Shown here piece by piece: positions 43,912 through 55,300 of a DNA stretch of 64,000 bases. Positions within the stretch are counted from its first letter, which is position 1, and every line of letters starts with the position of its first letter. Position numbers and translations under genes: made by a program. The notes beneath the pieces were generated by a model that was not told where the DNA came from, ran no database searches, and saw only the letters and a list, made by a program, of their open reading frames with translations. This stretch comes from Mercenaria mercenaria (lineage: Eukaryota; Mollusca; Bivalvia; Venerida; Veneridae). The stretch is taken from contig NC_069362.1 in the NCBI RefSeq assembly GCF_021730395.1, positions 86,010,001 to 86,074,000 on the forward strand, given 5' to 3'.

Positions 43912-44498
43912 GACTTAGACTCTAATATGAATTATTTTATGTATACCGGTAATTATGTTTGTGTTATTTGTAAATATAACGTCTGTTCTAAAGCAGCAGT
44001 GTACATGTATAATACTATTCTTGTATTTGAATGTGTATAGTAGACTGCGATCTTGCAGTGAGAAACAGGTTTGATTATAATGAAGTATATTGTTTTTATG
44101 CCATAAGGCTACTGTTTACAAAACACTAGAGTTAATGTGTAATATGCCAGATTATAAGACATATTGTGAGTTTTGGGCAGATATTTATATATGTATAATA
44201 TTCGTTTCTGTCCAAGAGTAGATATTAAACATATTGTATAATGAAGGTGATACTAGTAGAAATATCAGCTTTAGACTGTATGTATATGTTATTGTACAGA
44301 TATCGACACACATCAAACCGTTGTTAATTATGTATGTCCATCCGAAAATATTTTCCATCCATTCATTTGGACACATCTGTATTCTTAATGTCACATTTTC
44401 GTTATCACATGAATATTAAAATGTTTTTGCTTGTCACTAGAAACTCACTGTAATAGTTTTTGTGAGAAATAAAATATGTTCTGTTCTGTTCTGTTCTA

Positions 44499-45544
44499 TG
44501 ATCGGATATTTATACCCATTACTGTACATGTATATTCTCATATTTAAATCTATAGTGTGCTGTAAACATGATTGATCGAAAACAGAGATCAAAGGGAAAA
44601 GTTAAAATGAATATAAATGTGTTGAAATAAGAATGAACGTTAACATCTGAAAGTTTGAAGGTAAAATACAATCTTTATATTGGGACTTTTAAAAGAATGT
44701 AGAGTTTTGTTTTATCTTTTCTAACTTTTATTAAAGTCCTAACATTTGGTGTATTGTCTTCACTTGGAAGGAAAAGAAAGTTTTATTAATCAGATCTGTC
44801 CATTGTGCACTTTTTGAGGATCTCGTCGGTCGATTGTATACATGTACCCTGTTATCTGCACTTGCGATTCACGAGTGATACTAGTATTTCACACTGTCCT
44901 AACAAAAAGATAAAAGGATCAAGAAGGGGCTTTCTTTTCCGACAAGATTGTGACATATGCCCTTAATCAATTGGCTGACTTCAATCACTTTCCCCTCACT
45001 CTATAGGCTTGAAACTCCGACTAGGCTATAGAATTCTTATATGTAAGGAAGTCATCAAGTTTGCTTACAGGATGCTAGACGTTCTACCCTTTCCATAGAT
45101 AAAAGCCAGAGGAGTATTAGATGTCTTCCTCTACCATCCCACCCCAGCTTTAGACACTTCAGTCTTTTAGCTACAATATGCGGAATTTAAACGCACTGGG
45201 AGCTAAAGAAATCATCCTTTCTTGCCTGCGTCTGACGTACATATCTGGTATAATTTACATTTTTAATAATCTGCATGAAGAACATTATATTATATCCTAT
45301 TTTGTGTTATTATGCAACTTTTCATGTGTACAAATGTCCAAACCCTGTAGATTTTGAGGAAGTACGACAACTAACTAATACATTCTGTAGTAACTGGTAC
45401 TAACATGTATAACCTTGGGGTAAGGACACATGTGTTTAGTACGTTTTCCCGACCGCTGACTTGAATGACTCCCCTGCTGATGCGCCGACTTGGCCTTCAT
45501 CTAGGCGATTCGCTTACTGCTGCTTTCTTTTACAAAATAAGAGA
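44499..45544. other. Intergenic, distal actin-3 upstream sequence
   Basis: 44501-44560 continues the homology to the actin-1 upstream region (TATTTATACC-TTACT, AAATCTATA). Beyond it no gene is seen. Confidence 0.45.
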
Positions 45545-47090
45545 TTTTATACTCTCCAGTGTTATAAGATGGAAAAACAATGCAAGTCTTCGTGTTTCAA
45601 TGTACTAAGTAAAGTCTTTATGTGCCAAAGTACTAAGAAACGTCTTATACTCTCCAGTGTTATAAGATGGAACAACAATGCAAGTCTTCGTGTGTCAATG
45701 TACTAAGTAAAGTCTTCATGTGCCAATGTACTAAGTAAAGTCTTTATGTGCCAAAGTAGATTCTACTAAGAAACGTCTTTATGAACCAATGTGCTAAGTA
45801 AAGTCTTCATGTAACAATGTACTAAGTAAAGTCTTCATGTGCCAATGTACTAAGTAAAGTCTGTATGTGCCAATGTAATAAGAAACGTCTTTATGTGCCA
45901 ATGTACTAAGTAAGTCTTTATGTGTCAATGTACTGAGTAAAGTCTTCATGTGCCAATGTACTAAGTAAAGTCTTTATGTGCCAATGTACTAAGTAAAGTC
46001 TTTATATGCCAATGAACTAAGTAAAGTCTTTATGTGCCAATGTAATCAGAAACGTCTTTATGTGCCAATGTACTAAGTAAAGTCTTCATGTGCCAATGTA
46101 CTAAGTAAAGTCTTTATGTGTCAATGTTCTAAGAAACGTCTTTATGTACCAGTGTACTAAGTAAAGTCTTCATGTGCCAATGTACTAAGTAAAGTCTTTA
46201 GGTGCCAATGTACTAAGTAAAGTCTTTATGTGCCAATATACTAAGTTAAGTCTTCATGTGCCAATGTACAAAATAAAGTCTTTATGTGCCGATGTACTAA
46301 GAAACGTCCTTATGTACTAATGTACTAAGTGAAGTTTTCATGTGCCAATGTACTAAGTAAAGTCTTTATGTACTAATGCACTAAGTAAAGTCTTTATGTG
46401 TCAATGTACTGAGTAAAGTCTTCATGTGCCAATGTACTAAGAAACGTCCTTATGTACTAATGTACTAAGTGAAGTTTTCATGTGCCAATGTACTAAGTAA
46501 AGTCTTTATGTACCAATGCACTAAGTAAGTCTTTATGTGTCAATGTACTGAGTAAAGTCTTCATGTGCCAATGTACTAAGAAACGTTTTTATGTGCCAAT
46601 GTACTAAGTAAAGTCTTTATGTGCTAATGTACTAAGTAAAGTCTTTATGTGCCAATGTAATAAGTATGCTAATGTACTAAGTAAAGTCTTTATGTGCCAA
46701 TGTAGTAAGTAAAGTATTTATGTGCCAATGAACTAAGTAAAGTCTTTATGTGCCAATGTATTAAGTAAAGTCTTCATGTGCCAATGTACAAAGTAAAGTC
46801 TTTATGTGCCAATGTACTAAGAAACGTCTTTATGTACCAATGTTCTAAGTAAAGTCTTCATGTGCCAATGTACTAAATAAAGTCTTCATGTGCCAACGTA
46901 CTAAGTAAAGTCTTCTTTCTTCTTTACTTAGTACATTGGTACGTTAAGACATTTCTTAGTACATTGGCACATAAAGACTTTACTTAATTAAAACATTGTA
47001 ATGTCTTCATGTGCCAATGTACTGAGTAAAGTTTTCATGTACCTATGTACAAAGTAAAGTCTTTATGTGCCAATGCACTAAGTAAATGAT
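45545..47090. repeat. Minisatellite, 28-bp unit, with an inverted segment
   Basis: Roughly fifty units of TGTGCCAATGTACTAAGTAA-AGTCTTTA. Common variants are AGAAACGTC for AGTAAAGTC and CTTCATG for CTTTATG; these variants recur in order, suggesting higher-order duplication. Units at about 46922-46986 run in the opposite direction, after which the forward direction resumes. The array ends near 47090 next to AAATAAATATGGGTTCTGTT, possibly another LINE tail. Confidence 0.92.
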
Positions 47091-47787
47091 TTGGAAATAA
47101 ATATGGGTTCTGTTCAGTTCTGTTGTGATGTAATGGCACATGTATTTCCTTTTCAGAACGTTTTTTCCTAAGTCTTGGAATAGAAGATCCAGTGTCGTGC
47201 GGACACACCAACACGTGGTTAAACGTCTCTTCTGAAAACTAAATAGATTTATTTTCATATCAACAAGTCACATAAGGAATGATTGTTTATTTTTTTCAAA
47301 TACATATCTTATAAATATAACAAATTAAATATTTAATGTAAACACAACCTTGGAATTCTATGAACACAAAATAAAATTTTGTTTCCGTTTTTTGTTGGCC
47401 CATTGATTTTTTCGCCTGATATTTAATAAAACATAAAATAGCGACAAGCGTATTTCAATATGCAACAAAGACCATAGAATACTTGACAAAAAATACATAA
47501 TACTACACACACATGTATATAAATCAGTCTAACTACTACAGAACTGAAACGTTTTTCGACGCCATTTCTCAATTAAGTACTGTACCCACCCCATTCACCT
47601 ATCTGCGAAACAATTCGTAACATCTTTACAAATTGAAAAATACTTGCTAGAAATCAGAAGAATTACACATACAATATATGCAGTACATATTGAAATGCTT
47701 GTAAATCTTAGAACTATAAAGCAACGCATGCAAATTATGCTGTATAAAGTTATACAGCTGTGGCGTACGATTCTAATTTAAAGAAGA
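47091..47787. other. Intergenic, AT-rich
   Basis: GGGTTCTGTTCAGTTCTGTT at 47105-47124 resembles the TTCTG tail of the LINE family. Otherwise nothing is recognised. Confidence 0.4.
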
Positions 47788-47926
47788 TCACTGGTTGAAG
47801 GTGCAGATGGAAATTATCTGGCTCGAGGGTAACTGTATATGCGGTTACAAAGCTCCAAGTTACCAAAAAGAAACAAGAAAAAAAAACAGAAATCCGAGAG
47901 CCAGATATTTTCAACCCACCTTCAAT
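47788..47926. repeat. Imperfect hairpin element
   Basis: TGAAGGTG and GAAATTATCTGGCTC on the left pair with GAGCCAGATATTTTC and CACCTTCA on the right, around GGTAACTGTATATGCGGTTAC, which is itself a partial palindrome. No ORF. Confidence 0.6.
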
Positions 47927-47931
47927 TTGTG

Positions 47932-48016
47932 ATATCGAGGGTTCAACGCAATAAGGGCGTATCTACAAATAATAATCATATGTAGATACGCCCTTATTGC
48001 GTTGAACCCTCGATAT
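47932..48016. repeat. Perfect 36-bp-stem hairpin element
   Basis: ATATCGAGGGTTCAACGCAA-TAAGGGCGTATCTACA is followed by a 13-bp AT loop and its exact complement. Perfect arms mean a recent origin or continuing correction. It sits directly beside the preceding hairpin. Confidence 0.9.
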
Positions 48017-48659
48017 AGGATTGTTTTTCTTGCATACCGTTTTCCTCAGTTAATAGAAGAGAAGCTTTTCTTTTAAGCACTATTTTATTATAGTAGCGTA
48101 TGAATTTACATATTCGAACCTACATTTCAGCCATCTTATACTCCGGGGATTGGGGAGGAGAAAGACCAGTTTTCCACACCGGCAAACACATGGGAAAATC
48201 CTGTCTGGTATGCAAGAAATGTCTTTCATATAAAGCATGACATGCATTCTTTAAATTTTCTTTAAGTACAACATGATAAAAAAAATATGATACAATTACA
48301 CCGAAGTAATCATATACAGTCTTTGAGATGAAAATACGTCATGTCAATAAAATTAAATGGTCCACTTCTGTGAATGCGACTGTGCTTATCAGTTTTACAG
48401 ACTAGAACACTAATTTAACAAACAAATATTCTTACGTGGCCTTCACAGACCATGTAAAGTGTTTGAAGCCAACTCCTCAGGTGAGTTAATTTGGGAAATT
48501 TTACCTCATAGGCCAATACTATTCATAACATAGGCTACATACTAAATTGTTCAGAAAAAGAATAATTTATACAAAGGCAAGCCTGTTTTAAAAGTTTTTG
48601 TCTTATATCACATGTACATCAACTGTGGACATGCTCCTTTGTAGAAACTACCAAACGTC
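48017..48659. other. Intergenic between the hairpins and the DAGL 3' end
   Basis: AT-rich, no gene or clear repeat seen. Confidence 0.4.
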
Positions 48660-48665
48660 TTTATT
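48660..48665 (-). terminator. Possible polyadenylation signal of the DAGL gene
   Basis: AATAAA on the minus strand, about 440 nt past the stop codon. The 3' UTR this implies (48660-49107) includes the stretch shared with 20190-20440. Confidence 0.35.
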
Positions 48666-49107
48666 TTTTCATTTGCTTTGTTTTGGTTATGTTTGACAGC
48701 TCTACTTTCACTTTCATTTGGCAACTTTTGCAATGTTTTGAAATGAATGTTTTGAAAAACATTTTCAAACACCCAGTGTACCAGGACACAATAATTACAG
48801 ATATAATTACAAAATAATTGTGAAAAAGAAGTTTGATATTATCTAACAAAAATGGAAAGTGGACAGCCGAAGTACATATGATATAGCAACCGGTATTGAA
48901 AGCCTCTTCTACTTGTTCTGAACATTTTGCTATACGTCTTAAGAAAACAAACACCTACGGCGTATAAACCTAAACCGAAAATTCACCCGAGGGAAGGTTC
49001 AGGAACTTTAATATTGCTGCACCAGCTCCCAATTGTATGAATACCCATTCTTGCCACAACTTGAAGTGACCTGACACAATTTCTGATTGGCCTAATGTTT
49101 TCTCATG

Positions 49108-49318
49108 TTACTCCACTGTTATTCTTGTATCAATTTTATCTTCCACTTTGGTCCGTGAAACAGGTTGTACAGGAGTATTCTTTTCACGTAATTCGTCAAT
49201 GGCATCTAACAAAGCGTCCGGAAAATGATGTGCTAACATGTCTGGACTAACGATGATTTCTGTAAAAGTGTCGGGTAACTTCCAGGCTGCTGTGAAAGTC
49301 TCGTCACCACTGTCATGG
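49108..49318 (-). CDS. DAGLB: DAGL last exon with stop codon
   Basis: Reads [20 protein letters not shown] then [20 protein letters not shown] and [20 protein letters not shown] and [29 protein letters not shown] follows [20 protein letters not shown]. The DSGDET segment replaces the YSAKWS of vertebrates. Acceptor ATTACAG. Confidence 0.92.
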
Positions 49319-52300
49319 CTGTAATATAAAAAATATTCATAGTTTAAAGAATAATGTAACAAGCATGTATCAATTAATTCAAACAAAAAGAATGACATAT
49401 ATTTCGCGCGGTCATATCCGTGTGAATTATTCCGTGCGGCTTGTGTTTAAAGACCCGCCATAGAATAACTATGTTCTTTTGTGTTTCCATGATGGTATTT
49501 ATACATGATTTGCATTAAAAGTATCTAGTTACAAGCTGACAGTGGCATATATTATGTGAAGGCAATGTGGTTAATGTCTAAACATTTTACTGAATTATCG
49601 CAGCAGTATGCACTGTACTTGAAGTGTTTAATCAAGTTTAGACCATATTTTGTTTCTGTAGGGTGTAAGATAATTTATCTGTTTGAAAAAAGATTGACTG
49701 ATCATGTGTGCAGATGCAGTTGTGAAAACAGACCTAAACTCTCCACCTATCATCATGTACATACATAAATGTATTATCAGAACTATTTTCATGAAGTGTA
49801 TGTTGGGTAAAAAGTATGTCGCTAATTTGTGGGGCGTCCCTAAATTTTTCTCTTCATTAATATGTCGATTTTCATCATAATAGTACATCAAATAATGACA
49901 CACTATTCCTTGGGATGGTGGCTACATGTAGATGGGCGGCATCCTAGATTAACTGGACTGTAAACATTGCTAAAAGACGCTACATTGCACACTGCTGCTT
50001 TAAAGTAACCTTTAGCATGTAGTTCAGTGTTAAAGTCTAGAATTTTGAATTCTGATTCCGCTATTCAACATTTTTCGAGTAAAATGTGGACATATTTCTG
50101 ACAAATGATAAAATATAAAGTTAATTACAGACACGTTTAGATATATTCTGTACTGTGCATTGATACCGCCCTTCATAGCTCGAATATAATTGTAGACTAA
50201 GACCTCAAAGCACGTGCACATTTTGCTTGAAACGCTAGAGGACATACTTTAAGTGTAAGACACTGAGTCGTCATTACCACACAGAAGTATATACGCCGGA
50301 GCCTTCTTACCTTGGTTCAACATGAAGAATTTGCCCGGGTAAAACAAGAGGTTGATATGTACTTTTTATTTGTTGACTATGCGCCATGCATTCTGTAAGT
50401 GACATCTGAAAATTTACAGAAACTGATTTTTACATGCCTATATATACATTATATATAAGTTAAACCAGAAATCAGCCGAGTAACGTGAATCTTAAAAGAT
50501 ACGCCTAGAATATTCATGGGGAGTCTTACTAACACTTATATAGTATGCAATTACATTGCCAGAGGAAGAATAAAATCGACTTAAAATGACAATATTTCTT
50601 GGTAGATGATACTGCCACATACAAATGCACTTCTAACTTTTGTATTCAAAATTTACTATTGAAAGAACAAATTAGTTTAGTCATATTTTATTGCTCATAT
50701 ATAACTGTATATACAGAAACAAAACATTTACGATACAATGAAAAGCAAAAGGGTTGGGCCCAAGTTCTTACAACATTAGCGATCGGCCCTCTCCCAATAG
50801 ATTGAACAAATGGACAAGACGTTCTGCCATGGGTGGCACTTTTATCTTTGTGTTGAATTTCTGTACATTGTTAGATCAAAAATGTTTCTAAGCTTAAATC
50901 TCAATCAAAACTTACTTCTAAACTGCATCTGTTCATTTCATATTTATTGCTATCTTTAGTTTTTGTGGAGCCATTTTCTATATGCCCGTACTCAATGTTT
51001 TCATCAAGAGTACCTGCTCTGCCACAACACATCCGCCAACATCCACTCGCAAATATTTGATACTAAAAATAAATATTATAAAATATTCTTGGACGATACT
51101 GTTTACTTTAAATGTATTTGCAAGCAATGTTATGTCGTATGGATACAGCTTGATAAGGGAACATACCAGTGCGAAAACTGTACCTATGCCGAAAGTAAAA
51201 AAAAAAAGCCTGCTCCTCTAAAATATGATTTAACCAACTCCAACGTGTAAGATATATTAATCTATTCTGTAAAGAGTTGACGAGAACCCCGGGGACATCA
51301 CTGTCTTGGGTAACACCACACTATATTACATAATTAGTAATTAAATGAAAAAAAACCTGTTATGGTAGTATCTGTGGTATATAACAACTAAATTATATTT
51401 CTTTAACTCTCGGGATCAGGTACAAATTTTGCACCATTGCGTTAATTTCCGCTATACCAATTGAAAGAATCACATAAATGATTCCATATATATATATATA
51501 TATAATTATGTTTCCATCAGTAATCAAGTTTCGTCAATAGCATTGATGAGGTTAATATAATATCCTCCAGCGACCGGAAAATATTTTACCTTCTAACGAT
51601 ACATATAGATTTATCTTGGGAAATCTTGCTTTATATGTGGAACTGATCATATGAATTATATGTAGTTACTTTCGGTTATCTAAATACAGGTTTGATGATA
51701 TGAGCCGCACCATGAGAAAACCAACATAGTGTATATGCGATCAGCATGGATCCATACCAGCCTGCGCATCCGCGCAGTCTGGTCAGGATCCATGCTGTTC
51801 GCTAACAGTTTCTCTAATTGCAATAGGCTTTGAAAGCGAACAGCATGAATCCTGACCAGACTGCGCGGATGCACAGGCTGGTCTGAATACATGCTGGTCG
51901 CAAATGCACTATGTTGGTTTTCCCATGGCGCGGCTCATATTTATTTTATATAGTTAGTCTACAAATTATTTTGTGTACTTACCTTTGGTAGTCTCGTTTC
52001 GTGTATAGATTTGATAATATTAATTTTGAGATCATCCATCATCAACATGCCTTGCCTAGATATAATGTCGTCACCGAGGACAACTGAACACACGATATCT
52101 TCTGCATACTTTGAAACTGCAGGACTGAAATATTAAAGATCATGTTTAATTGTTATCGGTACATTTATTGCAAATATCAAAAGTAAAAATGAAATGGATT
52201 TTTTCTTGTTTGAAACATTTTTTTTATTCTTAAGCAAAACCTGTTTAACCCCACTCGAAATATATTAGTTTTATAAAAACAAGTAGGATTAGGAGTAGTT

Positions 52301-55300
52301 TTTTTCATTATCAAGAATATTCCTACTCGTATGTTGCTATCAATTCAATGTAAGTCTAAAGGGGTAACTGTTTCTTTTTTTCTTTTTATTCCACAGTAAG
52401 TAGTTAAAACAGAAGTTCTTTTGTTGTCATCTTATTGGAAATATTATAACCCATAAACACCCATTTACTAATTGCCAAAGGTGTTGCTTTACAGAAAATT
52501 AATCATTTGATTTAGTAACTCTGTTTCAGAAAGGGATTGAAAGGAAGAGACCATGATAGTGCTTGTGCATTTACATCAGTGAACAGCATGTTTAAATACA
52601 TCAACAATCGGAATTGTAAAACTTAAAACAATTATGCGAATAATGTAACTATAGGTCAAACATTGTTATATAAAAAAAAACTGTCAGCTGTCATAGTATG
52701 GACCTCAAAGTTACATGAGAACTTGGCAGCCTAAGCCGTTTAAACAAGTTGTCCATATCTAACAAAGTACATCTGTAACATCGAGGCTCCAAATACAAAT
52801 GCTACTGAAATCTGCGCATGTACACAAACATTTATCTGTAACAACGGATAATATTTCCGAATTGAGAACCTGAAACAATCTTGATTAAATATACTTTATA
52901 AGTCTGTGTAATACAAAAATACAGTTTCAAATTACAAATTACAAATAATTAGTACTTACTTCTTGAATGACTTGTCAGTCAATTTTCAAAATAATTTGCC
53001 CGAGGGTCTTCCTTCAGCACTCGGGCGAAAAGTTTTGAATGTTGACCGGCAAATCATTCAATAAATATTTTATTACATGACATCAGAAATAAACTTCGAA
53101 GTTTTTTTTCAGTTCTGACTTCAGCGCAACAAACCTGTGTAGAACAAATATCTCGTTCAAATGCACTAACCTAAAGCCGGCGATTTATGCAAAACGTTAT
53201 GTACTATTCTTATTTAGTACATGACCGGTCTATATTCAAAAACTGTTTACTGGTCAAAACATTTTAGAAGATATGTGAATTATTTTTCTTTAGGACCTCG
53301 GAAATAGTTTTCACTATTTTCCGGCAAGCCAATCAGTAAGTGTATAATATCAACGCATAAAATAGTGTTCTATGTATAGTATTTGTAACTGTACACAAAA
53401 TATGATACAGTAGTAATTAAAGATATGAGACGCACCATGAGAAAACCAACATAGCGCATTTGCGACCAGCATGGATCCAGATCAGCTTACGCATCCGCGC
53501 ATTCTGGTCAGGATCCATGCTGTTCGCTAACGGTCTCTCTAATTGCAATAGGCTTTGAAAGCGAACAGCACGGATCCTGACCAGACTGCGCGGATGCGCA
53601 GGCTGATCTGGATCCATGCTGGTCGCAAATGCACTATGTTGGTTTTCTCATGATGCGGCTCATATGGAGTAGAAAGTGAAAGTCACCTTACATTATTACA
53701 CACAACTAACTAAAAATGCTGTATCATGCTGCAATTTCCTCAAGTATTACAGAAATTCCAGAAATGCCGACTCTATAATTATATATTTCTTATATTGAAT
53801 CTTACAAATTAACGCACAGGTTTCAGTGTGGTTGGGACGAACGAACAGGCAAACATTTTTCTTGAAAGTAAATGTATTTGGGAGGCTTGTTTTCAATTAG
53901 TCGATTTAAAGAATTCAGACTTGGTATCTGTCCACATTCTTATAGAAATTGAATACCAGACTGGCCTAGCATTCGTGGAAATTAAGAATTATTATATATT
54001 CCGAACAGTGATTTGTCACTGAATAAAATCAATGTTTGGAGCTCAAATGCTGAGGAATAATATCATAAGAGTGCAGCCAAGGTGATAGTAATACGCATCT
54101 AAACGATAAACAATAACTTCACTCATTGACAAGACCAAATCACTGTTTAAGATATATTATTTCGATTCTAACAATATATCACGGATTATTATGTACATCC
54201 TTCTCGACATCCACCAGCTATTTGCCAGTTTTGTGTGGGTTTCAAATGACATAGCGGTGCACTTGAAAAGAAACGCACACAAAACTGGTAAACAGTGTAT
54301 TGCTGCGTAATAACACACAATTCTCTGCCTTCTTTGTTTAGTAGGAAAACCAGTTGGATCGTGTTAGAATCCGTATTAACTTTCCTGCAAGGAGTCAGTT
54401 TTGCATTTCACCAGTTTTGTATTTTGAGTATAAATATATCAACTTGGTTGTAAGCGGTCTCGCTACATATCCATACATAATTCAATATCTAAAAGTGTCT
54501 AGCTGTATATGATCCAAGATGGAATAATTATTGATAATCATATACTAGAACATGTAAATGCACGACTTAAAAGCGGCAAGTTTTTTTATAAAAAAGATAC
54601 GAAAAATATTTTATTAAGTACGATGCTGCGACACCGAGAAATATAGGTTTCAGAAATACCTGACTAGTTCGCCTGGAGGAGAAAATGCAAAACATTTTAA
54701 CTTCGGGTACGTGGGTTTTAAAAGAATAGCTAGCAAGGCTGCTGCCCCTGCTCCAAGACTGTGTCCTGTTATAACAAGGTCCGCACCCTGAATGAGGAAA
54801 AATAATGAATTTATTAACAAGAAATAATTGCTAAAAGTTTTTACCATTTTGAAATGATATAGCTAAAAAGGAATTTTTAATTCTGCCTTTATTTCTTAAA
54901 AATATGACTGAAAACATTAAAAATGTCTTATGTAATTTCTTTCATTTAAGGTATGATGCTGCATGTATGATATATCCTATACAGATCAACCTGAAAACAG
55001 TCTGTTTTAAAGGATAGGAGACTATGAATTATTTTTATATGTATCTAGATATGTTTTATTACCTAACCAGCATCTGTTTACGTGATTCAATTCGTTTAGA
55101 CTCTTATATTTTATATCTTATTTAGCTTACAGATAAAAAACAGACATTAAACAAACACGGGAATGTTTCATTACAAGCATAACTTATCTTTATGAAGTTT
55201 ATTGTCTATTTTAAAGTACACATCTTTCACGCACAATTTGTTCCCTATTCTCGTCTGGCATTTCAACGTTTATTCACCTGAGGTAGAGATTCTTGCATTA

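Larger units (their letters stand above)
41975..44498 (+). mobile_element. 5'-truncated LINE inserted upstream of actin-3
   Basis: Starts within the reverse transcriptase (LFNNILHSGCFPEVW, IVPLYKKGDKCNVNNYRGIT), continues through a 482-codon open frame, and ends in an untranslated tail finishing TTCTGTTCTGTTCTGTTC. The first part needs about three frame changes (between 42225 and 42400), so the element is dead. Actin-1 and actin-3 upstream sequences stay alignable on both sides (TGATCGAT at 41957 on the left; GATCGGATATTTATACC at 44501 on the right), which shows that it inserted after the actin duplication. Confidence 0.8.

Noticed and set aside
45545-47090. Regular short repeats that might suggest a CRISPR array
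   Set aside because: Units are directly adjacent with no unique spacers, and the genome is eukaryotic: a minisatellite.
50764-50853. Candidate lipase exon ([15 protein letters not shown]..) with plausible splice sites
   Set aside because: Phase does not fit either neighbour and the sequence does not resemble the lipase.
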